Shown here: piece after piece, positions 31,861-42,092 of the stretch
Numbering within the stretch: the first letter of the stretch is position 1
Layout of the letters: the number at the start of each line of letters is the position of its first letter
The notes under the pieces: generated by a model
Database searches by the model: none
Seen by the model: only the letters and a program-made list of their open reading frames with translations
What the model was told of the DNA's origin: nothing
Program-made: the position numbers and the translations under genes
NCBI RefSeq assembly: GCF_964019385.1
Contig: NC_088645.1
Location: 26,574,189-26,638,188, forward strand
DNA length: 64,000 nucleotides
Direction of reading: 5' to 3'
From: Sycon ciliatum
Lineage: Eukaryota; Porifera; Calcarea; Leucosolenida; Sycettidae

Positions 31861-33714
31861 TTAAGACGAATCAGCAGCAGAAAACGACTCTGGGATCACG
31901 GTGGACGGTTGAAGGAGCTCGGCTGCGGTGGGAACGGCAGTAGCGAGACGCCGACCCATGAGGAGCTCCGCTGGACTGTGTTTAGTGAAGCCCAGTGGGG
32001 TACTGCGATAAGCCAGCAAGGCCATCTGAAAGTCAGCAGCTGTTGAGCATTTCTGCAGGAGAGACTTGACAGTGCGGACTGCTCGCTCGACTTCACCGTT
32101 TGACTGGGGATAGTGAGGGCTGCTGGTTTGGTGCTCGAAACCCAAGCGCTGAGAGAATGCGTGGAATTCCGCTGAAGAAAACTGTGGCCCATTGGCGGAA
32201 CGGATAATGGCGGGAACTCCGTGACGAGCAAAGACAGAGGTGAGGTGCTCGATAACGCGGGCGGATGTCGTGGATGTCAGTCGTAGGACCTCGGGATACC
32301 GAGAGTAGTAGTCTACGACCACCATGAACTGGTGAGTGGCATACTGGAAAAGATCGATTCCGACGGTGTGCCATGGTCGGGGTGGTGTCGTTGATGAGAT
32401 CATTGCCTCGACGTGTGGTCGACGGAACTCACGGCATGTGGGGCAAGCCTCGATCAGGGCCTTGATCCCATTGGAAATGCCCGGAAACCAGACCGTGGTC
32501 TGTGCCAGCTTCGTCGTACGCGACACACCCTGATGTCCTGTATGAAGATTGTCGAGGGTGTCCTGCTCGAGGGAGCTGGGAATGAGAACTCTGGATTGCA
32601 TCATGATGAGCTCGTCGTTGATTACGAGATCGGCTCGGACCGGCCAGTAGCTGCGGAGAGGTGCAGGATGATCCTGTATGCTCGAGGGCCAGCCATTACG
32701 GATGAGACGTGTTATGTCCTGGCATGTTGTGTCGGCCTTCTGTGCTTGCAGCACAGCGCGTGTAGGGCCGGTGACCGCTGAGACACTAGACACGGCGAAA
32801 GCGGCGAACAGGCTGCAGTCGGCTTCCAATGAGAGGTCGTCACATGAAGCTGCGCTGTCGGCTGGAGCTCTGGAGAACGCATCGGCGCTGGTCAGATGAG
32901 AGCCAGGCACATGGGTGATGGTGTAGCTGTAGCGAGCCAGACGAAGGCGAAAACGGAGCACTCGGGCAGGCAGCTCATGCAGTCGCTTGGTGCTCAGCAG
33001 AGGTACCAGGGGCTTGTGATCGGTCTCTATCAGGAAGGTGTGCATACCGAGCAGGTACATCTCGAAGCGACTCGTGGCCCAGGTGATTGCCAGTGCTTCC
33101 TTTTCGATTTGAGCGTAGTTGCGCTCCGCTGGAGTGAGAGAGCGGGAGGCACAGGCTACGGGCCGCCACGTTGTCTCGGGCGAGGACCGCTGGTAGAGCA
33201 CAGCGCCGAGGCCATATGACGATGCGTCTGCGGATAGCTTGGTACTGTAGTTGGGGTCGTACAGCTGCAGACAGGTGGGCTTGCAAAGCTCCTCCTTGGT
33301 GGCCTCGAAAGCCGTCTGTTGGGCGTGGTCCCAGGTCCAAGCTTTGCCTTTTGACAGGAGCTCTCTGAGCGGTTGGCTGATAGAGGCAATATGCGGTGAA
33401 AATTTCCCCAGCTGATTAGCGAGACCCAGGAAACGACGCACGTCTGAGGCCGACTGCGGAGTTCTGAAGACCCGGATAGCTTCGGTCTTGCCGTCATCAG
33501 GTCTGATGCCGTCGGGAGTGAGGTGCACCCCGAGAAACATGAGATCCGAGGCTGAGAATTGGCATTTAGCGGGGTTCAGCGTGAGACCCGCTAGGACGAG
33601 GCGCGTGAGAACGGCACGTAAGCGGTGATCGTGTTCCTCCTGAGTGCGACCGTGTAACAGGATGTCGTCCATTTCACAAACGACGCCCTCCAAACCCTGT
33701 AGGATGGCAGACAT
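31861..33714 (-). CDS. Pol remainder: RT C-half, RNase H, integrase
   Basis: Open frame of 617 codons on the minus strand; it is the continuation of the gag-pol frame after a one-base frameshift near 33950, so the 33714 start is not natural. In order: RT active-site block CEMDDILLHG (about residue 13), LGVHLTPDGIRPDDGK, RNase H (LSADASSYGLGAVLY, ALAITWATSRFEMYL), and the integrase zinc-binding HH-CC region (HTGHQGVSRTTKL, ACPTCREF). The core follows: VGIDLFQY with the first Asp, then RSANGPQF where the second catalytic Asp (normally SDNGPQ) is Ala, then SPHYPQSNGEVERAV with the Glu. The Asp loss should abolish integration. Confidence 0.9.
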   Translation of the reverse strand: MSAILQGLEGVVCEMDDILLHGRTQEEHDHRLRAVLTRLVLAGLTLNPAKCQFSASDLMFLGVHLTPDGIRPDDGKTEAIRVFRTPQSASDVRRFLGLANQLGKFSPHIASISQPLRELLSKGKAWTWDHAQQTAFEATKEELCKPTCLQLYDPNYSTKLSADASSYGLGAVLYQRSSPETTWRPVACASRSLTPAERNYAQIEKEALAITWATSRFEMYLLGMHTFLIETDHKPLVPLLSTKRLHELPARVLRFRLRLARYSYTITHVPGSHLTSADAFSRAPADSAASCDDLSLEADCSLFAAFAVSSVSAVTGPTRAVLQAQKADTTCQDITRLIRNGWPSSIQDHPAPLRSYWPVRADLVINDELIMMQSRVLIPSSLEQDTLDNLHTGHQGVSRTTKLAQTTVWFPGISNGIKALIEACPTCREFRRPHVEAMISSTTPPRPWHTVGIDLFQYATHQFMVVVDYYSRYPEVLRLTSTTSARVIEHLTSVFARHGVPAIIRSANGPQFSSAEFHAFSQRLGFEHQTSSPHYPQSNGEVERAVRTVKSLLQKCSTAADFQMALLAYRSTPLGFTKHSPAELLMGRRLATAVPTAAELLQPSTVIPESFSAADSS

Positions 33715-33847
33715 CCGCTGCTGAAATATTTCCGGTGCTGACGATATGCCGAATGGAAGCTTAGTGTAACAAAATCGACCCTGAGGTGTGATGATGGTAG
33801 TCAGAAGCTGGGACGCCTCGTCGAGTGGTATTTGCCAGAATCCACTG

Positions 33848-35821
33848 TTAGCGTCGAGCTTGGTGAAGACTGTGGAGTCGCCGATCTGACCGAGTGTCTC
33901 GTCGACTGTAGGGAGCTGGTGATGCGAACGACGTACGGCATCGTTGAGCGGGTTTCAGGTCTCCGCATATGCGGACCGCACCTGTAGCCTTCGGTACGGC
34001 GACCATTGCGGCGCACCAGTCTGTTGGCTCGAGGACACGCCGGATGACGCCCAAGGTCTCCATGCGCTGCAGCTCAGCTTCTACCTGTGGGCGGATTGGC
34101 AGCGCCACGTTGCGGGTTGTGTAGAGGCAGAACGGTTTGACACCGTCGGTGAGAGGAATCGAGTAGGGCTCCTTGAGGCTGCCTAAGCCGGAAAACAGGG
34201 ACGGAAAGTCGGCGAGCACGGCTTCTGGAATCCGGTCAGCTGCAGAGGGTGCTACTGGAACAGGTTCAGAGCCGGGAGGGATAACTGCCGCGCTCTGCAT
34301 GGAGTTTGGCCCGTCGTTTGGCACGTCGGAAGACAGCTTTACGTCTGGAGGAACGCCGTCATTAGAGAAGACGGGCGTGATAAGACCCAGAGAAAGTGAG
34401 TCGCTGCATCTAAGCAATGCGTGACGGAGCCCTTGTACAACGCACACAGTGATAACGGCGCTGGCACCGGATGCCGGGTATGTCACAGACTCTGTGAACA
34501 GGCCAACGGTGTGGAGCGGTGTGTTGGCGGCGCTGATCAGCCGTTTGGTGCACGGCTTGAGCACTGGAGGATTCTGGAGCTGGTGGTACAGGGCGTCTGA
34601 GATAACGGAGACATCTGCACCCGTATCAATCTTGAAGTCGACGCAGGTGCCCTGTAGCAGCACTCCAACTCTCCACGACCGTTGGCTGGACTTGACGTCG
34701 CCCACGAACAGAGCTTCTGTGTTGAGAAGCGCTCTGTTATCTGTGTAAGTGTCGGACACCTCGGTTGCAGACACGGACTGCTGGTTACGGCGAGACCGGC
34801 ACACTCGCTCGTAGTGGCCACGTTTTCCGCATTGACGGCACTCTTTGTCCTTGGCAGGGCAGGTGCTCCGCGCGTGAGGTGTGCCGCCACAAAATCCACA
34901 CTCGTTGGTGCCTGCGCCGCGACTGGCAAACTGAGGTGGTCGATCCCCTGACCGTCGTCCCGCCACGTGTTGGCCAGCCGACACCTGTGACAGAGCCAGA
35001 AACTCTTTTTCTCCTGCCTGGGTACCCGTACGCGCTCGGACGAAAGAGTCGGCCAGCTTTGCTGTCTGGTGAGCGTCTAGCTTAGGCTGCTCCCTGACAT
35101 GTCGCTGGTTTCCTGGGGGCAGAACGGCGACCAATTGCTCTCTGACAATCTCATCCGCGACCGTCTGCAGGGTGGGCTGAGAGCCACTCGATACGGAGTG
35201 CGACATCCACTTGTCGAACAAATCGAACAGACGGTGAAATACCTCCGTGTAGTTGCCGCAGGAGGGGGACACAGCAGTGGAGCGAAATCTCTGACGGTAC
35301 TCTTCTGCGTCAAGACGGAAACGAGCCAGAACAGCTGCTTTGATGTCGGTGAACGTCTGGGACGTAGTGGGCAAATTATTGTAGGCACTGAGGGCTTTGC
35401 CCTTCAAATACGGAATGACGGCCAAGCCATGGCGAGAGCGATCAACCTGGTGACCGTTGAGGAGATGTTCAGTGGCAATAAACCATTGTTCTGCATCGTC
35501 CTCGTCGTCCAAACTCCGCAATTTGGGAAAAGTTGCATTGCTGGTTGACACGGGGGCGGTTGGTGCAGACACCTGTGTGAGTTGTTGCAACAACGCCTGC
35601 GAGAGCTGGGCCTGCTGCTGTTGTTGTTGACTCTGCTGCAGCTGGTGCTGAGAGAGTAGAGCTATGAGCTTCGCGAGCTGCTCATCAGACGACGACGTAG
35701 CTCCGGCGCTTGCGGACGTCGTATCCAACCCGGCGGGAGGCGAGCTCATGACTGGAACGGGCGAGGATTTTCCCTTCTTGCGGCTCTTTCCCGGCATGAA
35801 AAGGCTGCGTCCAAGCACCAA
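33848..35821 (-). CDS. Gag, protease and start of RT of SCAN-type Gypsy
   Basis: Open frame of 657 codons on the minus strand; the start may be at 35821 or the next ATG at 35797. Residues about 45-90 are Gln-rich and coiled-coil-like. The capsid region has DDAEQWFIATEHLL, then a SCAN-like block: EEYRQRFRSTAV, FHRLFDLFDKWM, ADEIVREQLVAVLPP, AKLADSFVRAR (about residues 170-262). Two zinc knuckles follow (CGFCGGTPHARSTC and CRQCGKRGHYERVC), then protease FKIDTGADVSVIS, then the RT N-terminus (VEAELQRMETLGVIRR, AVRICGDLK). After that a single extra C near 33950 shifts the frame. The SCAN domain of vertebrate zinc-finger proteins is known to derive from this group of Gypsy gag. Confidence 0.88.
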   Translation of the reverse strand: MVLGRSLFMPGKSRKKGKSSPVPVMSSPPAGLDTTSASAGATSSSDEQLAKLIALLSQHQLQQSQQQQQQAQLSQALLQQLTQVSAPTAPVSTSNATFPKLRSLDDEDDAEQWFIATEHLLNGHQVDRSRHGLAVIPYLKGKALSAYNNLPTTSQTFTDIKAAVLARFRLDAEEYRQRFRSTAVSPSCGNYTEVFHRLFDLFDKWMSHSVSSGSQPTLQTVADEIVREQLVAVLPPGNQRHVREQPKLDAHQTAKLADSFVRARTGTQAGEKEFLALSQVSAGQHVAGRRSGDRPPQFASRGAGTNECGFCGGTPHARSTCPAKDKECRQCGKRGHYERVCRSRRNQQSVSATEVSDTYTDNRALLNTEALFVGDVKSSQRSWRVGVLLQGTCVDFKIDTGADVSVISDALYHQLQNPPVLKPCTKRLISAANTPLHTVGLFTESVTYPASGASAVITVCVVQGLRHALLRCSDSLSLGLITPVFSNDGVPPDVKLSSDVPNDGPNSMQSAAVIPPGSEPVPVAPSAADRIPEAVLADFPSLFSGLGSLKEPYSIPLTDGVKPFCLYTTRNVALPIRPQVEAELQRMETLGVIRRVLEPTDWCAAMVAVPKATGAVRICGDLKPAQRCRTSFASPAPYSRRDTRSDRRLHSLHQARR

Positions 35822-35850
35822 TGGGGAAGTATAAACCGAAAGAAAGAAAA

Positions 35851-35866
35851 CCCGCCGCTGCCACCA
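35851..35866 (-). promoter_or_regulatory. Primer-binding site of SCAN-type Gypsy
   Basis: On the element strand TGGTGGCAGCGGCGGG directly follows the 5-prime LTR. Confidence 0.75.
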
Positions 35867-36006
35867 TGTTGTGTTGTCAAGAAGAACCCTTTATTTCTCA
35901 TCAACATCCGTGTATAAAGAAACACATCAAAGGTGTATGCGTGCGTGCATAGTGAGGGCACGTGCGTACGGGATACGTGCACAATGCAGACTACTGTACT
36001 ACTACA
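35867..36006 (-). repeat. 5-prime LTR of SCAN-type Gypsy
   Basis: 140 bp. Its right edge abuts the target duplication ACTTC at 36007-36011. Confidence 0.9.
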
Positions 36007-36011
36007 ACTTC

Positions 36012-37459
36012 GGCCTGGGTAATGGGATTGTTAAGAGATCGCGGGATGCCTTCAAAGGCATCAATCATCATGTTGCTAGCCGGCCCAGGTTGCTCCTGAA
36101 AGTGCTTGGCTACTATTTTGGCTTTGCCTTCATTGTTATAAATCTGCTTGCCATCCACACCGTCAACAACAAGTTCACTCCCAGATTTGGATTGGAGCTG
36201 TTTCACTGCTGCAAACATCTGCATAGTATCCTTGAGGTCTTCAATTTGCTTCACCTTTTTGTCCAGATATTCTGATGCCAGCTGATGTTTTATCTTCTTT
36301 ATTTGTTTTTGAATTCTATTTCGTTCCTGCTGCAGTTGCTTACGGCTTAAGATATCCTGCACACTGTTGATGTCCATCCAAATTTTTTTCTGTAGCTTTG
36401 ACAGTGCCTCCACCTCGCCAGTTGCATATGGCAGTCTGGACTTTGGTTTGTTGCCGAGTACAGTCCCGGCAACACCCCGCAGAGCATTGTTCAGGGAGTT
36501 AATGTTGAGGTTTGGCCCCGATCCACAGCAGAGCTCAGTTGCTGCTTCCCCCATTTTCATTCCAAACTTGCGTCTTGTTTCACTGCGGGAAAACTCGACA
36601 AGATTTAGGGGTTTGGCTGATGGATGTTGACCATGGGCTTTCCATACGCAAGGCAGTAGTTTTCGTGAGAAACGGCATGAGACAAGGCGATGATCCGATG
36701 ATGTCTCAATTCCAGCATAACTTCTGGCATCCTGCAGCAATGACTTAGTGTTGTGTTTACACAGGATAAAGTCTATTTGATTATAGATCGGGGTTCCACG
36801 AGGAGTCCTGCCTTCCCAAGTCGTGAGGTGGCGGTTGGGATGTTGAAAACACGTGTTCGCAAATACAAATACATTCATGTCTGCAAACTGCACAAGCGCG
36901 TCGCCCTTCTTGTTACGCAGCCCCTTCACATGACTGCCAATGCAAGCCTCTCCGTTTCTGCGCGGTCCGACTTTGGCATTGAAGTCGCCAAGTACCAACA
37001 CAAGCGCGCTCCTCCGGAGACCGTTGACGACATTCGTAAGTGTGTCTTTAAATTTCTCCAGCTCATCGGGATCCTTCTTGGTGATGAATGGCGTTGGGCC
37101 GTACGCATTGACCACGCTGAGCAGTAGCCAACGATCCGCGGTCCCGTACGGTACATGAAATTGAGCGGCAGCAATGCGCTCCGTGGTTCCGACCGGCCAT
37201 GCGCTGTGCAAGGAATTCGCAAGCAATCGCAGGACAAGAAACCCCAGCCCTCGAGCTCGTGTCTCCGGTGTAAACCTCAGTAGCCGGTATCTCCCATTTC
37301 GCTCCTTCAAGTTCTCCAGTAACTTTCGTTCCTGCAAAGCAAGTAAGTCTAGATTGAATTTTTCAGCGTCGCGAACAAGCGCTCGCCGCTTCCCAACTGA
37401 GGAAAGTCCTCGCGCGTTGAGGGTTCCAAATCTCCATTCTCGTTCCGCAATTCAAAAAT
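36012..37459 (-). pseudogene. LINE endonuclease and RT N-part (minus strand), split by Gypsy
   Basis: The frame enters near 37459 (WRFGTLNARGL) and runs to the Gypsy target site. Endonuclease motifs: LLALQERKLLENL, VLVLGDFNAKVGPRRN, YNQIDFILCK and SSDHRLVSCRF, the APE-type nuclease that nicks target DNA. A basic coiled-coil linker follows (QQERNRIQKQIKKIKHQL), then the start of RT (LNNPITQAE). The continuation lies at 31223 and below, in the correct order after removing 31224-36011. Protein order and motifs fit an EN-first LINE such as RTE-like or related groups; the clade is not certain. Confidence 0.85.
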
Positions 37460-39091
37460 AACAACAATAATACACGGTGTGTGTCACACCATTGAAAGAC
37501 AAAGCCAATGCTCCTCAGTGCTCAAAGAGCTTGAAGAGCGAAAAAACTTCAAGTTGTCAGCTCGAGACTCAAAAAATAGTCATGGTGATGATTTTCCGCG
37601 CCGAATTTCTGACGCTGCATTTATGTCCCATGCGCGTCAACAGTACTTCGCACTTTCCTTTTCCCACGTTGTGACCTCAGGCTTCCCAGTTTCGTATGTT
37701 AAAACACTATAATTATAATAGCAGCTTGATCCTATAATAATTACCACTAGTCCTCTTTTGATTATGAAGCTGTGCAATGCCTTACCTTTATTACGTACTT
37801 CACCCGGTCTATGGCGCAAACTAGCAAGACCGGGTGCTCACCTGAGGAGGCGCGCCAATGCGGGGCCTGGGCGTTCGTAGTACGTCATTGGTCGTGGATT
37901 CGATTAGTTGGGCGCCAAATGTCGTCTCGGAAGGTTGAGAACGAACTGCCTCTTCTATCCTCGACACGCCACACCTCAAAACGAACTAGTCAGTGGTTTT
38001 TCTCTAGAGCTAGAGAGAGAGAGTTTTCATAGTTTACTTCAAGCGGCGACGGAAGAACTCATAATGGAGAACTAACACTGACAACGAATGACTGACGACT
38101 GTCAACAAACGTCTGACTCTGACAACGAACGACTGACAACTGGCGACGACCGTCGGACAACTGACGACTGACATGGCAAAAGGAAAACATGATATCAGAA
38201 ATTGGTGCCCTCGTCAGCACAAAAGGTGGTGTACTCAGCACAAAAAGGTGCACGTGTCAACAACAAAGCAGCGCAGCAGCATGTACGGGTCAGCAACAAA
38301 GCAGCGCAGCAGCATGTACGGGTCAGCAGCACAGAGACACAAATACAGCAGCAGCTACGACAAAGAGACAACACGTGCAGCCACATGTACACACAGAGAC
38401 ACAAATACAGCAGCAGCTACGACGAAGAGATAACACGTGCAGGCGCAGGAACAACATTACTTTGACTCGTGGGCGGATTTGCTTAGTCTCGTGTTGGCAT
38501 TTTCACTTACAAAGCTGGAGAACGCGGTTTTTTGTTCACTTTGACGAGGAAAAGCAGAATTGGCCATTTGTAACTCTAAACAAGTAGCTTCTCCTATCAC
38601 CACAGATATTATCGTTGTGAAAACGTTCGTGAAAATTACAGCATTCCAGAGCGATAGAAGCGGTTCTCCAGTTGGATGCTGTCCGGAAAAAGAATTCACG
38701 AAAACAAATAATTTTTGTTCCAACCCAACTCCTCCCTCCCTCCCTTTCAGAACCTTTAAAAAGTGTTGACGAATACATGTAGATGGTCAATGTATATACA
38801 AGAAATGTCGCAAGTCTATCACTACTCTTAAGGCCATGTACATGTAAGATCGTATCAATATTTTCTGAAACGGAATTGGTCATTCCCTCCTATCCCATAA
38901 CGAAAGTATTTGGTTTCGTGAAAATGTTGGATATTGATTTTATCGACGACTCATGAGCATGCATTCGCAAAACACGTTCAAATTTCACTCAACAATTACA
39001 CTTTTTTAGGGCTTTGGTGCATAGAATAAGGGACTAATGTTTTTATTCGTTCCCGTTTACTCTCTCCCATTCTCTTTTTCTACCTTTCCAG
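37460..39091. other. Intron: short tandem repeats, otherwise no gene
   Basis: Two small tandem duplications occur at 38265-38330 (about 33-bp unit with GCAGCGCAGCAGCATGTACG, two copies) and about 38333-38430 (about 62-bp unit with CACAGAGACACAAATACAGC, two copies). Between 38050 and 38170 is an ACTGACAAC-rich degenerate array. No exon recognised. It ends in the pyrimidine tract ttctctttttctacctttccag. Confidence 0.5.
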
Positions 39092-39357
39092 GTGATGGAG
39101 GCATAGGAACAGGCGTTATAATACTGATTGGCGGGATTGGTGGCTTGTTAGTGGCTGCACTGATAGTAGCTGTGTTAGTTTTGATAATACGTCCCGAAAA
39201 GCCAAGTCAACCAGCAGAGACCATGCCCAATCTTACGGAAAATGCAGCATATGGAGACGCCGGCTTTGCAGAAAGTGTCCTCACCAAAAGTGATGCTTAT
39301 GGAGTAGTTCAACCAGCCGAGGATCCACATTACTCGTATGTGGATGTTCACCAATAG
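39092..39357 (+). CDS. Terminal exon: membrane span and tyrosine-containing tail
   Basis: Last exon of the plus-strand receptor-type gene: acceptor …tacctttccag, entry in phase 1 (matching all upstream donors), stop TAG at 39355-39357. Residues 5-32 form a long hydrophobic, Gly-rich transmembrane helix (GVIILIGGIGGLLVAALIVA), followed by the basic stop-transfer RPEK. The roughly 56-residue cytoplasmic tail has several tyrosines in short acidic or Gly contexts: AAYGDAGF, DAYGVVQP, HYSYVDVHQ. The last resembles a phosphotyrosine docking site (Y-V-D-V) but does not meet the strict ITIM rule at -2. Inferred role: type I membrane adhesion or recognition receptor signalling through SH2 partners. 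Confidence 0.8.
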
Positions 39358-39482
39358 TTGTTCAATCCCTGCATTTCTTGTGGATACATCCGTGGTCAAT
39401 AGTATTGCCTTCTCGATACATACGTATGTACACTGTATATCATGTGCACATTCACATATCTGAAGGTTTGTGGTTTTTCAAT

Positions 39483-39488
39483 AATAAA
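39483..39488 (+). terminator. Polyadenylation signal of receptor-type gene
   Basis: AATAAA lies about 126 bp after the stop, with further AATAAA-like copies in the following A-rich stretch. Confidence 0.65.
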
Positions 39489-41316
39489 TAAAAAAATAAA
39501 AAAATATAATAGTTAACTGTGTGGTTTGTATCCTCATAATAATCCATTTTCAAAAATATGCAGGTTCAGCCGTTTGACACTAGTCGTCAGAAAGCCCCAC
39601 TGTGACCATGGCTAAGAGTATCGGCCACATTCCTTGTTTCAGAACATGTCGTGTCCAATAGTATTATTACTAACCTGTTATTTTGTCTAGAGTATTTGTT
39701 CCGAATCAGGAATGTGCATGATTTCAGTGAGAAAATGCTGAAGTCTGCACTGTATGTATTAGCTGTCCAGAAATGCCTTTTTGTTCTTTAATGTTTGCTT
39801 ATACGCATGCTATTGGAGCGTGTCTGATTGCAGTGTGAGTATACCGCTCTTGAAGTGCACAATATAATCACGACCATTGCCGACCCGAGCAGAATGTGAT
39901 GTTGCAATTTCAAGCCCAATTCGCGTAGGACGGAGCAACAACTCACGGAAAAATGGGCCGAAAGGTACATGTACAAAGGTACAGATCTGAAGGAAGTAAC
40001 ATACCCGAACTGACTATGAGGACACATCGGCCAAGGTAGTGCAATCTTCAGACTAGGAAGTGACCAGTGGCTTTCCGAGTCAATTTAAGGAGTGAGCTAC
40101 TTCTCATTCAATTTTACAAATCTTTATTTTTGGTTTTCCTAGGATCATCGATATCGAGTTCATTGATACTAAGTTCAATTAGGTTAAACAAGTCTGTTGT
40201 CCCAACTCAATACACAGGGAGCAGGGAGTGGTGCTTTCTTGCAGGCTTGCTGAGTGGAAGCTACGACGCGCTCAGCGTGTGCTCGGGATGGCAGTCAAGA
40301 GCCAGTCAAGTTAGGAAGAAAGCGTGTGTTCCTCGCGGGAGCAACCAAATTCATGACTAATAGAGAGAATTTAAAAGATGCACGTTAGTTCTGTGTTTCT
40401 TCTCTTTTTTAACATTTATTACTGGCTCAGTATCCGAGTTTAAATAAGAGGACGGGAAAGTGTTTTAAAACAATTTTCCGTCCTCGTATTGTTTGAACTA
40501 GCTCTGCCTCTCGGTATTGAGCACTTTCCTGAGCAACCTGGAACCTCTCTGGTTTATAAGACACTTATGCATGGACATGTGTATCCACACGCTGAAGGTT
40601 CTGGTGGGGCTACGAAGGTTTGCAACGAAAAAAAGGCTGAGCAAGTTATTGTCAGGTTGGTTTGCTTCAATTGATGTTTCAATCAATGAAACCCAGTATG
40701 GTCATGTGATTGGCCAATGCAAGCCTGACGAAGCACCTCCTCGTTGAGGTGACATTTGGCAGCATAGTAGTCCAGCAAATGGCACGTCGGATATTCTAAT
40801 CTTCCCAAACCTTGCAGTACTGGGCCAAGCTCGCCAACAAACATCTGACCAATGGCATACATGTTTGCAAGAAACTGGCAGCTTCTTAGATGTTGCCTTT
40901 ATTTTACTTAACCATAGGTACAGGCATTGCCGCTTTCTTGCTGTGAATCATAAATGATGCCACAGCTCCTAGGCTATGATTAGATTCGCCTGATAGTTTT
41001 GTGCCAGGATAATATTATTATATCACACGATAGGCCATTCCTTGCAGCTCACCAGCATGGCCCTTTGCATGCTTTCACCAATTGGCATTGATGCGATGCT
41101 GACGGGCTTCTTTGTCCTAGCTTCTCTCCTTTCCTGTATCATGGCGTGAAAATACAGGATGGGTAAATGGAAAAATGCGCTGAGCAAACTGAATTTTCTC
41201 AAAAAGCTCTGGCCACGTGGCCAGTCTCATAGGCTCGATCCAGGTCGATAACAGCCTTGAAGGCACAACGTGCAATGCTGTGTACCTACAAGGCTCCGGC
41301 GGATTATGCTCGCGAA
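39489..41316. other. Intergenic; family D repeat copy, otherwise no gene
   Basis: Contains a reverse-orientation relative of the 10795 element (40228-40355) and an imperfect palindrome GAGGACGGGAAA…TTTTCCGTCCTC (about 40449-40485). No exon recognised. Confidence 0.4.
40228..40355. repeat. Short inverted-repeat element, family D copy 2
   Basis: Reverse-complement similarity to 10795-10939 (AAGCGTGTGT, CAGTCAAG, GGATGGCAGTC blocks). The inverted ends are decayed. Confidence 0.55.
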
Positions 41317-41880
41317 ATCATGGAATTATGCTTTCATGGATTCTCGCATTATGCTCGTAAAATCCTCATTTTAGGGAGGTTTCGCTCTACGGAATTACGT
41401 ATGAAAATAACGTAGGAACTGCACGGAATTTTCATACGTAAAAATCAGAGCGATTGGGTTTCGCTCTACGTGATATCTCCACGACTGCTAAACATGCCGT
41501 GTTGCTTTGGAGACGCGTTGGCTGCATGCGCCCGCCGCATGCACCATGAACCGAAACCGCGTTTCCCTTTTTATTTTGCACGTTGGTGTACGGTATGTGT
41601 ACCTTGTGCTTCGCGCGGCTTGAACGTTGCCATGGACAAATGCGGAAAATGCGAAAAAATATTTCAAAAAGTCCTACGGAGGACCCAACGTTGGAAACAG
41701 CTTTCCTACGGAAATTCGTAGAGAGAATTACGTATGAAAGTTGCCCTCGCTCTCCGGCGCGTACGAAATACGGATTTTCATACGTAATTACGTAGACCGA
41801 AACCTCCCTATTATGCTTTGGCACCAGGGGATATTATATTCACTTTGTTGTACTTATGGAGCCTCAAAGTTCGGAAAATT
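41317..41880. repeat. Dispersed repeat family C, copy 2 (carries insertion)
   Basis: Same sequence as 29100-29239, interrupted by the TA-flanked element 41374-41808. Confidence 0.7.
41374..41808. mobile_element. TA-flanked MITE with 35-bp inverted ends
   Basis: 435-bp element whose ends are inverted over about 35 bp (GGGAGGTTTCG, then TCTACG, then AATTACGTATGAAAAT) with two mismatches, flanked by TA at 41372-41373 and 41809-41810. The related copy at 29100 shows the site without it. No transposase. Features fit a Tc1/mariner-type MITE. Confidence 0.85.
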
Positions 41881-42054
41881 GTGCTTTTTTCGTACTTGCA
41901 AGTTGCAAGTGGCCATAAGTACAACAAAATACATGAGTATCCCCATACCAAGCTGCAAAGTGTCCATGCATGTCAGAGATCCACATGGAAAATAGAAAAC
42001 ATCAGTTCTTCTATTCATCACTTGATTTGTTTTGTATAGTAAAAAGTAAGTAAA

Positions 42055-42092
42055 TTATCGTGTTCGTCCCGAAGGGAACTCACGACAATTTC
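42055..42092 (-). repeat. LINE 3-prime end fragment
   Basis: ATTATCGTGTTCGTCCCGAAGGGAACTCACGACAAT-like block matching the 3-prime end of the LINE at 29410-29470. Severely truncated copy. Confidence 0.5.

Larger units (their letters stand above)
31224..36006 (-). mobile_element. Gypsy retrotransposon of the SCAN-type (Gmr1-like) group
   Basis: Complete 4783-bp element on the minus strand inserted in the LINE. It has 140-bp LTRs (31224-31363, 35867-36006; four differences seen) and a 5-bp target duplication ACTTC (31219-31223, 36007-36011). The primer site TGGTGGCAGCGGCGGG follows the 5-prime LTR at its right end, and a polypurine tract (GAGGGGGGAGAT) precedes the left LTR. It encodes gag-protease-RT-RNase H-integrase in that order. 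It is inactivated by a one-base frameshift in RT and by loss of an integrase catalytic residue. Confidence 0.92.
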
